From NCBI GenBank assembly GCA_028693355.1, contig JAQUVM010000004.1:1-62960 (forward strand): a DNA stretch of 62,960 nt. The letters are read 5' to 3'. Of the stretch, positions 40,033 to 49,469 are shown piece after piece. The number at the start of each line of letters is the position of its first letter. The stretch's first letter is position 1. The notes beneath the pieces are model-generated. The model saw nothing but the letters and a program-made list of their open reading frames with translations, searched no databases and had not been told where the DNA came from. The DNA comes from Burkholderiales bacterium (lineage in GTDB: Bacteria > Pseudomonadota > Gammaproteobacteria > Burkholderiales > UBA11063). A program made the translations under genes and the position numbers.

Positions 40033-40998
40033 ATGCGTAATATTTTTATATTTATATTGACATCTCTTTTATCTGTAGTCATGATGGTTTTTTTGATGGC
40101 TTTTGTTTTTAATAAACCGCTTACTATTGGATGGAGTAAACTTGCGTATGATAAAAAAATTGAATATTTTAATGCTTCAGACAATCATAACTCTATTGTA
40201 ATTGTTGCAGGTTCCAATGGGATTTTTAGTCATAGCTGTGCAACTATTGAAACTAATCTACATAGAAAATGTATCAATTTTGCTGTTTCTGCTGGTTTAG
40301 GATTAGATTATATTTTAGAAAAATCAAAAGAAGTTTTGACTCCAAATGTAGATGTAATTTTACCGCTTGAATATAATTTTTATTCTAGTTCAGAAAGCGA
40401 AGAGCTTAAATCAATTGGTAGTAATGTAAACTTAATTGAAAATGATCAAAAATATTTATCTAAATTTGGTTCTGAAAAATTGTTATATGCAATTTTCTCT
40501 AAAGATTTAAGATATGTTGCTAGTTCTATTTTAGAAAACTTGCTAGTTAAAGTTGGATTTAAAATGAGGTTTACTGTTAGTAATTTGAATATAGAAGGTG
40601 ATATGATGAACCATACTAAAGAGAATGGTAAAGATTATGCCAGTTTTGTTGCATCATTGGAGCCTGCAAGACCAATGCTTGAGGCATGTGAAGATAATTA
40701 TGACAAGCAAATCATTGCAAATTATATTAAATATGTACATAGCTTGGGTGGTCAGGTTTATGGTAGTTTTCCAACGACTTTTAACGATAAACTATCTCAA
40801 GATGATATAAAAGCTATGCAGTGCATAAAGAGCTTTTATAAAAAAAATGGAGCTTCTTTTTTAGAACTACCAAGCAATAGCATGTATAGTAGAGAGAGTT
40901 TTTATGATACATTTTATCATTTGAATGAGAGTGCTCAAATTGAACATTCTAAGATACTATCAGGTGTATTAAAACGTGAATTATCAATTAATCAGTAA
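40033..40998 (+). CDS. SGNH-hydrolase-like partner of the MBOAT acyltransferase
   Basis: One N-terminal membrane anchor (residues 1-28) and a periplasmic domain of about 290 residues. AGSNGIFSH resembles the SGNH nucleophile block and YHLNESAQIEHS the terminal His block (DxxH-like), although the usual Asp before the His appears replaced (FYDTFYHLNE). Size and position 5 bp after the MBOAT gene match PatB, AlgX/AlgJ and DltD-type acceptors. Probably moves the acyl group to the sugar. No close family name recognised. Confidence 0.65.
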   Translation: MRNIFIFILTSLLSVVMMVFLMAFVFNKPLTIGWSKLAYDKKIEYFNASDNHNSIVIVAGSNGIFSHSCATIETNLHRKCINFAVSAGLGLDYILEKSKEVLTPNVDVILPLEYNFYSSSESEELKSIGSNVNLIENDQKYLSKFGSEKLLYAIFSKDLRYVASSILENLLVKVGFKMRFTVSNLNIEGDMMNHTKENGKDYASFVASLEPARPMLEACEDNYDKQIIANYIKYVHSLGGQVYGSFPTTFNDKLSQDDIKAMQCIKSFYKKNGASFLELPSNSMYSRESFYDTFYHLNESAQIEHSKILSGVLKRELSINQ

Positions 40999-41027
40999 GT
41001 ATATTTATTAGATTATTGGGGATGTAA

Positions 41028-42167
41028 ATGGCGACTAAATCTAAGTATTTAAATATACTTAATTTTATGAGATTTTTGGCGGCAGTTTTGATTATGGGAT
41101 ACCATTTTGTTTGGACTCATACAGAAGAATTTGCTTTACATGGTATGGTTATTAATAGCGTTCTTCACCATATTTTTGCGTTTGGTAAATTGGGTGTTCC
41201 ATTTTTCTTTATTATATCTGGTGTTGTAATTATGCAGTCATCAGTAAATAGAGATTGGAAAAGTTTTATTTTACTTAGGCTTTTACGTGTTATGCCAGTA
41301 TATTGGCTTGGTGTTATTTTAGTAATTATTTGTTTTCTAGTTTTCCCTAAAGAAATTTTGTTTTTTGAGCCAATTTTAAAGGATGTAACGAATATATTTT
41401 TTCATGGTGATTGGTATATGCGTATTATTGATATGATGAATCAATATTTATTACAGTTTATACGCGTGCCACTGCAAATAATTTTTCCCAATTTGCACCT
41501 TGAATCATTATTGTGGGTTGGTCAAGCTTGGTCATTGCGTGAGGAGCTCAAATTTTATTTTATTATTATGGTGATGCTAACGTTATTTACAAAGATAGAG
41601 TCAAAAATATTTTGGTTATTACCTATTTCAGCTGTATTATACTTTACATTACATGCGAATATTGTAGGCTATCCATGGTGTGAGTATATACTTATGGGGA
41701 TTGCAATTTATTTATATCGTGAACGAGGCGGCGGATTTTGGTTGGCTGTATTAATTTTGCAAACTTTATTTACAGTTTATGTTGAAAGAAATTATTATTT
41801 TGAACATCAAGATTCAGTGATAAATCCATTTTCATTTGCACTTGGAGATGTTCTTGCGATTGAATTAATATTTTTATGTGGTTTTTTTATCTTTATTACT
41901 CATTATCCTAAATTTGATCAATTTTTTGCAAAAAAAATTTTTCGTAATTTAGGTGCTTGGTCGTATCCTATTTTTGCTTTGCATGAGTATCCAGGTTTAT
42001 TTTTTATACAGTATATGCACGATAAATTTAATCTAGATATAAATATTTTGATTATTGGCACAATGTGTTTGATTATTGTTATTGCTGCTTTTGCTGATAA
42101 CTATTTTGACCGTCCAATTCAAAAAATTGGTAAAACATTTTTGCATAAATATTTTGCTGTAAAATAA
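41028..42167 (+). CDS. Acyltransferase 3 family protein, paralogue 1
   Basis: Integral membrane O-acyltransferase (OafA/OatA type) of 379 aa with about ten helices. The conserved N-terminal RFLAAVLIMGYHFVW supplies the family Arg-His pair, then GVPFFFIISGVVIMQS and AWSLREELKFY. No periplasmic SGNH extension is present. It is similar throughout to the later gene at 45345 and probably arose by duplication. Likely decorates the polysaccharide or LPS with an acyl group. Confidence 0.9.
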   Translation: MATKSKYLNILNFMRFLAAVLIMGYHFVWTHTEEFALHGMVINSVLHHIFAFGKLGVPFFFIISGVVIMQSSVNRDWKSFILLRLLRVMPVYWLGVILVIICFLVFPKEILFFEPILKDVTNIFFHGDWYMRIIDMMNQYLLQFIRVPLQIIFPNLHLESLLWVGQAWSLREELKFYFIIMVMLTLFTKIESKIFWLLPISAVLYFTLHANIVGYPWCEYILMGIAIYLYRERGGGFWLAVLILQTLFTVYVERNYYFEHQDSVINPFSFALGDVLAIELIFLCGFFIFITHYPKFDQFFAKKIFRNLGAWSYPIFALHEYPGLFFIQYMHDKFNLDINILIIGTMCLIIVIAAFADNYFDRPIQKIGKTFLHKYFAVK

Positions 42168-42233
42168 ATTACTGTTAATTGATTGTTTATTTATATTTGG
42201 AAGCTAATTGAAAGGTATTTATTTAGGTAATAT

Positions 42234-43118
42234 ATGAAGATAGTTGCAATTGTTATGACATTTAATGAAGAAATTCATATAAAACGGTGCTTAGAAAAGT
42301 TACAAGGTATTGCTACTGATATTTTGTTAATAGATAGCTTCTCAACAGATAAAACAGTTGAAATTGCTAATTCATTAGGTGCTAAGGTTTTACAAAATAC
42401 TTGGGTTAATTATTCACAACAATTTCAGTATGGAATGCAAAACTTACCAGCAGATACTGATTGGGTTATGCGTATTGATGCTGATGAGTATTTATCAGAT
42501 GATTTTGCAATAGATATTAAAGAAAAATTATCATCTTTGTCTACGGATATTACTGGTATATATTGTAGTTTAAGGCGTGTATTTTTAGGTAAAATTATAC
42601 AACATGGTGCAGTTAATATAAAAATGTTACGTTTGTGGCGACATGGATATGGAAAAATGGAAACCAGGTGGATGGATGAACATATTCAATTAACAGGCAA
42701 TACAGCAACATTTAGAGGTTATATTATTGATCATAACTTAAATAGCTTAACTTGGTGGGTCAATAAGCATAATAACTACTCTTCGCGTGAAGTAGTTGAT
42801 ATTTTGAATAAAAAGTATGGATTAATAACTACTAGTGGGTTGAGTATGAAAGCTCCATTTGGAGTTAAAAGATTTATTAAAGAGAATATCTATAATAAAT
42901 TACCGTGTGGTATACGTGCCTTTTTTTATTTTTGCTTTCGGTATATATTTGCTGGTGGATTTTTAGATGGCTTTGCTGGGCTGGCGTTTCATTTCTTGCA
43001 GGGTTTTTGGTATAGATTTTTAGTTGATGCAAAACTGTATGAAGTTGAAATGTATAAAAAGGTTAATAATGAATCCATAGCGATTTCCATTGAAAAAGTT
43101 TTAGGTATCAAATTGTAG
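42234..43118 (+). CDS. Glycosyltransferase family 2 (WaaE-like)
   Basis: Inverting GT-A enzyme of 294 aa. The N-terminus has IVAIVMTFNEEIHIKRCLEKL and LLIDSFSTDKT; the DxD-like motif is RIDADEY. The size and the C-terminal RYIFAGGFLDGFAGLAFHFLQGFWYRF resemble WaaE/KdtX-type enzymes that add glucose to the LPS inner core. It lies next to two genes of likely lipid A modification, which supports an LPS role, but a repeat-unit role is also possible. Confidence 0.82.
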   Translation: MKIVAIVMTFNEEIHIKRCLEKLQGIATDILLIDSFSTDKTVEIANSLGAKVLQNTWVNYSQQFQYGMQNLPADTDWVMRIDADEYLSDDFAIDIKEKLSSLSTDITGIYCSLRRVFLGKIIQHGAVNIKMLRLWRHGYGKMETRWMDEHIQLTGNTATFRGYIIDHNLNSLTWWVNKHNNYSSREVVDILNKKYGLITTSGLSMKAPFGVKRFIKENIYNKLPCGIRAFFYFCFRYIFAGGFLDGFAGLAFHFLQGFWYRFLVDAKLYEVEMYKKVNNESIAISIEKVLGIKL

Positions 43119-43126
43119 GATTTTGC

Positions 43127-43825
43127 ATGATACATGAATTTCAAATTAACAATCATAAATATATTAAGCTAATATTACTTTTTTTTATATTAGGTCTTAT
43201 TGCGATATTTGTTTTTGATAAGTATTTATTTAATATCATTAATATATATTGTACTCCTACTTTAATTAGTGGATATAATAATATTAAGAAAAATACTGAT
43301 GTTTATAATATATTAACTTCAGAAAATTTAATTTTAGGGATTTCATTATTATTTATTGCTAGTGCAATTTATAGAAAATTTTCAAAATTTAAAAAAACTA
43401 TGTTGCTATTTATTGTTTATCAATTAGTATGTTCTATATTTTTGATAGCATTAAAACTTTGCCTTAAAACCATTTTTGCACGGTGCTCGCCATTATTTTG
43501 TTTTTCTCCAGAAAATCTCTGGAATACATATGATTTTGGATTTCGATGGATGGCTTTTCAAAGTGGTTTTTTAAGTTTCCCATCAGGACATTGCTTTATC
43601 ACTGCCTATAGTTTAATGTTGATTATAAATATGCTAGGATCTAATTTAACCAAAACTATTTGTTTAAGTGGTTTTGTTATTTTGTTTTTAAGTTTAATAG
43701 TTTTTAATTTCCACTTTTTAGGAGATTGCTTAATTGGTACTGCATTGGGCTTACTATGGGGGTTAATTAGTATTAATATGTGGAATATTTTAATTCGTAA
43801 ATTTAATTCGATAGCGATATGTTGA
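43127..43825 (+). CDS. PAP2-family membrane phosphatase
   Basis: Membrane phosphatase of 232 aa with about six helices. The three PAP2 blocks are present: the K-x6-RP-like part appears as KTIFARCSP, then FPSGHCF and FHFLGDCLIGTALG (His-Asp). The Pro after the Arg is replaced by Cys in the first block. Candidate roles are lipid A 1- or 4'-phosphatase (LpxE/LpxF type) or undecaprenyl-pyrophosphate phosphatase. Overlap with the EptA-like gene favours lipid A, as LpxE and EptA are neighbours in Helicobacter. Confidence 0.8.
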   Translation: MIHEFQINNHKYIKLILLFFILGLIAIFVFDKYLFNIINIYCTPTLISGYNNIKKNTDVYNILTSENLILGISLLFIASAIYRKFSKFKKTMLLFIVYQLVCSIFLIALKLCLKTIFARCSPLFCFSPENLWNTYDFGFRWMAFQSGFLSFPSGHCFITAYSLMLIINMLGSNLTKTICLSGFVILFLSLIVFNFHFLGDCLIGTALGLLWGLISINMWNILIRKFNSIAIC

Positions 43826-45327
43826 TGTTTTTGAAATTAATTTTAATCATAATTTATGCTGTATCAATTGACTATTCATTTACTGAGCTTGTCCATCCTT
43901 ATGCAACGATTACTACTATAATAGCATTATGCTTATTGAATATAAATTATCGAATTATATATTGCTATAGTGTAATTATACTAGGTTTTATTGCTTCTAT
44001 ATATTTGCCATTGCAAATACTATATGGTACTCCAAATATAGGAATGATTATTTCTTTGGCATACACCACTTTAGATGAAGCACATGAATTTATTACCAAT
44101 ATACCAATAATATATGTTTTATTGGCAATACTATTATTGAGTTATTCTATTTTTATTGCGACGTTAAAATTAAATTATGCGACTAGTATTCATACTAAAA
44201 GAATATTGTTAGGTTTTATTGTTTTGATGTTAATTTCTATTTTACTTTGTATTAAATTTAATAAGCGTTTTATTTTTAGCCCTTTTTTATATTTTTCAGA
44301 GAATATGTATAAAACCACGGCTAGTGCTTACCAAGAGCAAAAGCGCATTCAACAGTTAACTTCTAAGCCAGATACTTGGGACGATGTAGATATAAAAGAT
44401 AATGGTTATGATACTTATATTTTGGTTATTGGTGAGAGTGTTCGACGAGATTTTATTCACGCTTTAGGTTTTAAAATTAATAATACGCCATTTATGGATG
44501 ATTCAAATGGAGTTTTATATCAGAATTATTTTTCTGCAGGACCAAATACACCTATTTCATTACTACACTCCTTAGCTGCTATAGGTAGAGATGGACCTAT
44601 AGTTAATAATAACATAATTTCTCTTGCGAATAAAGCTAATATATATAGTTATTGGATATCAAATCAAGGAAGTTTGGGACTTTCTGATACTCCGATTGCA
44701 GCATTGGGGCATTATGCCAAAGAGCATGTTTTTTTACGTAAAGGAGATTTTGAATTTGGACATTCAAAAGATTCAGATATGCTCCCATATATTGAGAGTG
44801 CATTAGCAAGTAATCATGCTAAAAAATTAATTGTGGTTCATCTAATTGGTTCTCATCCTGATTTCTGTGCAAGAACAGATGGTCATTTTGAAAGCTTTTT
44901 TATGTCTAAATCAGTTTCTTGTTACGTACAAAGTATTAAAAATACGGATCTATTATTAAAAAAAATTGTAGATTTGGCAAACACATCCAAAAGTAAATGG
45001 CGGATGATTTATATGCCAGACCATGGCTTGAGGTTTATTTCAAAAAATACTCCTATTGCAACGTTAGCTCATTCTGATCAATATGTTGAGGATTATAATG
45101 TTCCTTTCTTTATGACTTCTTATGATGCAAAAAAACACGTAGTGAATCGCAAGTATTATACTGGTATTAATTTCTTGAGTTTGTTTGTGAATTGGACTGG
45201 AGTCTCTATTAAATCCGTTAATAGAAATCTATGTAATCCTCTAATGGGAAGTTGTAGTTTTGATAGTATGTATGCCTATGATATTAATGATCAAGAGTTT
45301 AATTTACGAGTTTTATATAATGATTGA
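43819..45327 (+). CDS. Phosphoethanolamine transferase (EptA/sulfatase family)
   Basis: Inner-membrane enzyme, 502 aa, with an N-terminal membrane domain of about five helices and a periplasmic alkaline-phosphatase-like domain from about residue 190. The nucleophile block is VIGESVRRDF (Ser where many EptA proteins have Thr), with metal ligands in HLIGSHPDF and MPDHGLRF. It likely transfers phosphoethanolamine from phosphatidylethanolamine to lipid A or core sugar. The start overlaps the upstream stop; a second ATG two codons later (43825) is equally possible. Confidence 0.85.
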   Translation: MLMFLKLILIIIYAVSIDYSFTELVHPYATITTIIALCLLNINYRIIYCYSVIILGFIASIYLPLQILYGTPNIGMIISLAYTTLDEAHEFITNIPIIYVLLAILLLSYSIFIATLKLNYATSIHTKRILLGFIVLMLISILLCIKFNKRFIFSPFLYFSENMYKTTASAYQEQKRIQQLTSKPDTWDDVDIKDNGYDTYILVIGESVRRDFIHALGFKINNTPFMDDSNGVLYQNYFSAGPNTPISLLHSLAAIGRDGPIVNNNIISLANKANIYSYWISNQGSLGLSDTPIAALGHYAKEHVFLRKGDFEFGHSKDSDMLPYIESALASNHAKKLIVVHLIGSHPDFCARTDGHFESFFMSKSVSCYVQSIKNTDLLLKKIVDLANTSKSKWRMIYMPDHGLRFISKNTPIATLAHSDQYVEDYNVPFFMTSYDAKKHVVNRKYYTGINFLSLFVNWTGVSIKSVNRNLCNPLMGSCSFDSMYAYDINDQEFNLRVLYND

Positions 45328-45344
45328 TATTTAGAGAATTATGA

Positions 45345-46487
45345 ATGAATAGAAGTGGTAAGTACTTATATGTTTTAGATTTAGTGCGCTTTCTTGCAGC
45401 TGTGTGGGTAATGGGTTATCATTTTATGGTAAGACACTCTAGTACCGTAGACGGTCTTGGAATTATAGTAAGTAGATCGATTAGCCAATTTTTTACATAC
45501 GGATATTTAGGGGTTCCGATATTTTTTATTATATCGGGCTTTGTAATTATGCAATCTGCACAGGGTAGATCATGGTATGAGTTCCTGTTTTTACGGTTAT
45601 TAAGAATTTTTCCATTATATTGGCTTGGCTTATTATTTGCAATAATAGCGTTAACATTATCGCCAAAAATCTTGGTTGCATCTGATCCGGATATATTGGC
45701 TTTTACTAATATGTTATCTCTAAATCATCTTTTACTAAGTTGCTTTCATTTATTTAATCAAATAATTATGCTATTTGATGATCTTGTTATTAGAGGTTTC
45801 TCACGTATTTATTTTGGACAACAGATTACATATTCATTATGGGTAGCTCAAGCATGGTCATTGCGTGAGGAAATTAAGTTTTATATTTTAATAGCAGCGC
45901 TATTGTTTTTATTTGGAAATTCAAGGCAAATTATGTATTGGGTAGTATTATTCAATGTGGCTTTAATTGCACTTCTTGGGAAGATGTCTTTTTTATTTCC
46001 ATGGAGTTGTTTTTTTGCTGTTGGGGTGTCAATTTCTTTATATCAGATTAAACCTTGTATTTTACGATTGATAGCAATCTGGTTACAAGTTGGTTTCACA
46101 TGCATTGTTGCAAGTAAGTATTATCTAACAATTTCTTTAATATCACATGATATTTCGTCTGCTGAAAATATAGTAGTTTATATAATTATTTTAACTACAC
46201 TTTTCATGTTGTTTTTTATAAAATTTCCAAGCTTAGATATTAAATTTAAAAATAAGGCTTATAAATTATTAGGAATATGGTCATATCCTATTTATATTAT
46301 TCATGAAATTCCTGGTGTTATTATGATAAAATTGCTAGCTAACTTTGGTTTTAGTTATTTAATATCAGCGATTTATATAATGCTTCTAGTGGTCATAATT
46401 TCAGCTTTGCTAAATATAATTGATGAACGTATTCAGAAGTATGGAAAGAATTGGTTTTATTCTAAATTTAAAATTATACGAAATTAA
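45345..46487 (+). CDS. Acyltransferase 3 family protein, paralogue 2
   Basis: Polytopic O-acyltransferase, 380 aa. The blocks RFLAAVWVMGYHFMV, GVPIFFIISGFVIMQS and VAQAWSLREEIKFY match those of the 41028 protein almost residue for residue, so the two are paralogues placed on either side of the GT2-PAP2-Ept block. Same family function: transfer of an acyl group to a surface sugar. Different substrate or position is likely but not shown. Confidence 0.9.
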   Translation: MNRSGKYLYVLDLVRFLAAVWVMGYHFMVRHSSTVDGLGIIVSRSISQFFTYGYLGVPIFFIISGFVIMQSAQGRSWYEFLFLRLLRIFPLYWLGLLFAIIALTLSPKILVASDPDILAFTNMLSLNHLLLSCFHLFNQIIMLFDDLVIRGFSRIYFGQQITYSLWVAQAWSLREEIKFYILIAALLFLFGNSRQIMYWVVLFNVALIALLGKMSFLFPWSCFFAVGVSISLYQIKPCILRLIAIWLQVGFTCIVASKYYLTISLISHDISSAENIVVYIIILTTLFMLFFIKFPSLDIKFKNKAYKLLGIWSYPIYIIHEIPGVIMIKLLANFGFSYLISAIYIMLLVVIISALLNIIDERIQKYGKNWFYSKFKIIRN

Positions 46488-46514
46488 TTTATCTATATTG
46501 GAAAGTAGAATATT

Positions 46515-47408
46515 TTGCTAAAAAGGTTGCTGTATTATATTACTATTAGTTCTTTAGTGACATCTTGTGCTTTTATGCCACGAACTACTTTAGAAGCTGA
46601 TAATGTGAATATTGTTGAGTCATTACCAAATTCTCAATTAAAATTACAGGTGAAACCATTAGATAGTCAAGCTTTAGTTGGTAATGGAGTTGATTCTTAT
46701 CATTATATCTTAGGTAAAGGTGATCAATTTGTTTTATATGTATGGGGTCATCCAGAATTTAGTTCACCACTTGGTATCTCAGCTGTAGGCGATAAAAGCT
46801 CAGCTTTTTCTGATGGTATTAATGATGTAAATAACACATTATCAAATGCGTCAATGCTATCTGATATACGTGTTTCTTCATATACAATTGACGAAGAAGG
46901 CGGTGCTGATATCCCTATGATTGGTAGAATAAAAATGGCAGGTCGTGATTCAGCAGAGATAAAAAAAGAATTAACTAGTAAGCTTAAAAAATATGTTGTT
47001 GATCCACAAGTTTCACTTAGAGTTGTTGCCTTTAGAAGTAAAAAATCTTATATTTTGGGTGAAGTTACTACACCTAAAACATTTTATTTAAGTGATACTC
47101 CATTAGATTTAGCTTCCATGTTGGTTGCTGCTGGCTGGGTTAACCTTGCTTCAGCAGATGTTAAGAATATTTATGTTTTGCGTTTAGTGAATGATTCTAT
47201 GGTTGATGTTTACAGATTAGATGCTACATCTGCGGCAAATCTTTTATTTGCAAGTTCATTTGTTCTGAAATCTAATGATATAGTATTTGTTTCTACTGCT
47301 GGCATTGCTCAGTTTGGTAGAATTATGATTCCATTAATGACTACTGCTCAGTCTTTATGGTTCGTTACAAATTTAGTCCCAGTTGGTACCAAGATTGTTC
47401 CTCAGTAA
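46515..47408 (+). CDS. wza: Polysaccharide export lipoprotein (Wza-like)
   Basis: Outer-membrane export channel of the OPX family. The start is TTG, with GGAAAG about 9 bp upstream; the signal peptide ends in the lipobox LVTSC with Cys 18 and Ala at +2. The Poly_export domain is visible as ILGKGDQFVLYVWGHPEF and ADIPMIGRIKMAG, followed by an SLBB-type domain (KKSYILGEVTTPKTFYL). 297 aa is shorter than E. coli Wza (379), so it probably has fewer SLBB repeats. It precedes the Wzc homologue directly. Confidence 0.9.
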   Translation: MLKRLLYYITISSLVTSCAFMPRTTLEADNVNIVESLPNSQLKLQVKPLDSQALVGNGVDSYHYILGKGDQFVLYVWGHPEFSSPLGISAVGDKSSAFSDGINDVNNTLSNASMLSDIRVSSYTIDEEGGADIPMIGRIKMAGRDSAEIKKELTSKLKKYVVDPQVSLRVVAFRSKKSYILGEVTTPKTFYLSDTPLDLASMLVAAGWVNLASADVKNIYVLRLVNDSMVDVYRLDATSAANLLFASSFVLKSNDIVFVSTAGIAQFGRIMIPLMTTAQSLWFVTNLVPVGTKIVPQ

Positions 47409-47410
47409 AT

Positions 47411-49459
47411 ATGAAAAACTATAAAAGAAATATAAATTTAAATCTAATCTATCAAACAGCAAAAATTAATGTTAAATTGATTATTGCTGTTTTTATTCCT
47501 TTGATGATATTAGTTACGGTTTATGCTTATATGTCGAATAAGCGTCAAACGCCTAAATATACAGTTACAGGTACTTTGCAAATAAATAATAGAGCATCTT
47601 TAATAGATAACGATAGTGATTTTCTTGATGATGTGAAAATGCCTAAGGCAACACAAAGTGGTATAGCTGTTAATAGTGAGGTAATATATTCTTTATTAAC
47701 GAAACAGTACATATTAAATAAAGTTATAGAAGAAAATAAATTAGATATTAGCTTAGTTGTAGATCAAAACAATAATAGTAAAGTTAGTAAATTTAATCGT
47801 AATGTAAAGCAGCCTATTCCAGAGGTTGATACTTTTTCAGTTCCAAAAGAATTAATTAATAAAACATTCAGATTGAAATGTATTAAAAATAATAAATTTG
47901 AGTTATTTAATGGAACTTCTTCTATTGGGTCAGGTAATATAGGAACTGATGTTAAATTTAATAAAATATTAATTAATTTATCTAGTTGTTCCGATTATTC
48001 GAATAGTTTTTTAATTAGTAAATTGATGATGAGTCAAGTTCAGCAAAATTTGTTGAATAATCTTGTGGTTGAGCCCGTGCTAGTATCCAGACGTTTATCG
48101 CAAAATGATACTGGGATTATTGATATTTCAATGGTTGGTATAAATCCAACACGCCAAGCAATAATAATTAATGATATTATGGATGAACTAAGAGAGAAAG
48201 TTTTTGATCGACAAAGACAAAGCTTGAAGCAAATGTTAAATTTTTTGCAACAACAAGTTGTATTAGCAAAAAAAAGCTTAGATGAAGCAAAAGATAAGTT
48301 AGTAGATTATCAGGAAAATAATCAAATTTTAGACTTATATATCCAAAATTCTACTTATGTATCTGCTAAATCACAAATAGAATTACAGTTGCTTGAGAAA
48401 AATATTATGTTATATCAATATAGTAATCAATATACAAATAGCCATCCGCTAATAATAAGTTTACTAAAACAACAAAAATTATTAGAAGAAAAGGTAAAAC
48501 AGTTAGATTCGCAGTTAACTAAGCTTCCGGCTGAACAAGCTAAGTATGTAACTTTAAAGTCAGATGTGGATGTAGCACAAGAATTATATACATCTTTAGT
48601 AAATAAAGAGCAGGTTTTATATTTAAAATATTATGGGATTACATCTACTGTTGATATTTTAACTTATGCTAATTCTTCTGTTGTTCCAGTTACAATTCCT
48701 CTTTCTGCAAAAGTTATAGTAACAAACTTATTTTTATTATTGAGTTGTGAACTACTAATAATTATGTATTTTGTGTTTTTTAATCAAAGTGACCCAAATT
48801 TATTACCTTCGTTATTAGATAGCAAGCTATTGATTAATATTCCATATTTAAAAACTAGAAAAATTTCTCATCGAGAAAATTACCCTTATTTTAAAGTATT
48901 GTATTCATATTTTATTTTACTATCTGAGTCGAGACAAGACTGTGTTATTTGTAATGTAAGTAGTATAGATAAAGGGTGTGGTAAATCATTTGTTTTGCTA
49001 CCAATTATTAATCAATTGAGCTTAACAAATAAAATATGTTATATATCATTTGTGAATGATGATTCTGGAGTAAATTTGCATCAAGTTATAAATAATATGG
49101 ACCAGATTAGTTTAAATGGTACTAACAATAATATCGTGATTAAGGTTAATGAATCATCTGTTATGGGATTGGAATCTTTACGTAATATGATATTTAAGGT
49201 AAAAGAGGTTCTTGGCGTTGATTTTATTTTTATAGAATCACCTGCTATTATTTACTCAAAAATCTTTATGGATATTTCGCGAATAGCAACTCATAATGTA
49301 TTGGTTAGTATCCCATCTGATAAATCTGGGGTAATAGCTCATTTAGTTCAATGGTTAGATAATTTATCTATTAATATAGATTCAGTAATATTTAACCATC
49401 CAAAACGACAGTTTATTAAAACTACTAATTATATAGATACGTTAAGTCATAAGAATTGA
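47411..49459 (+). CDS. wzc: Wzc-like chain-length / co-polymerase protein with degenerate kinase domain
   Basis: Inner-membrane polysaccharide co-polymerase. The ATG at 47411, after the wza stop, is the true start (682 aa); the track start lies inside wza. Membrane segments lie near residues 20-40 and 435-455, with a long coiled-coil periplasmic part (LNFLQQQVVLAKKSL). The C-terminal domain corresponds to the BY-kinase: Walker A is SSIDKGCGKSFV, but the Walker A' Asp motif is not recognisable, Walker B reads DFIFIESPA (Glu for Asp), and the tail has one Tyr in place of a Tyr cluster. Kinase activity is doubtful. Confidence 0.85.
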   Translation: MKNYKRNINLNLIYQTAKINVKLIIAVFIPLMILVTVYAYMSNKRQTPKYTVTGTLQINNRASLIDNDSDFLDDVKMPKATQSGIAVNSEVIYSLLTKQYILNKVIEENKLDISLVVDQNNNSKVSKFNRNVKQPIPEVDTFSVPKELINKTFRLKCIKNNKFELFNGTSSIGSGNIGTDVKFNKILINLSSCSDYSNSFLISKLMMSQVQQNLLNNLVVEPVLVSRRLSQNDTGIIDISMVGINPTRQAIIINDIMDELREKVFDRQRQSLKQMLNFLQQQVVLAKKSLDEAKDKLVDYQENNQILDLYIQNSTYVSAKSQIELQLLEKNIMLYQYSNQYTNSHPLIISLLKQQKLLEEKVKQLDSQLTKLPAEQAKYVTLKSDVDVAQELYTSLVNKEQVLYLKYYGITSTVDILTYANSSVVPVTIPLSAKVIVTNLFLLLSCELLIIMYFVFFNQSDPNLLPSLLDSKLLINIPYLKTRKISHRENYPYFKVLYSYFILLSESRQDCVICNVSSIDKGCGKSFVLLPIINQLSLTNKICYISFVNDDSGVNLHQVINNMDQISLNGTNNNIVIKVNESSVMGLESLRNMIFKVKEVLGVDFIFIESPAIIYSKIFMDISRIATHNVLVSIPSDKSGVIAHLVQWLDNLSINIDSVIFNHPKRQFIKTTNYIDTLSHKN

Positions 49460-49469
49460 TAAGAACATT

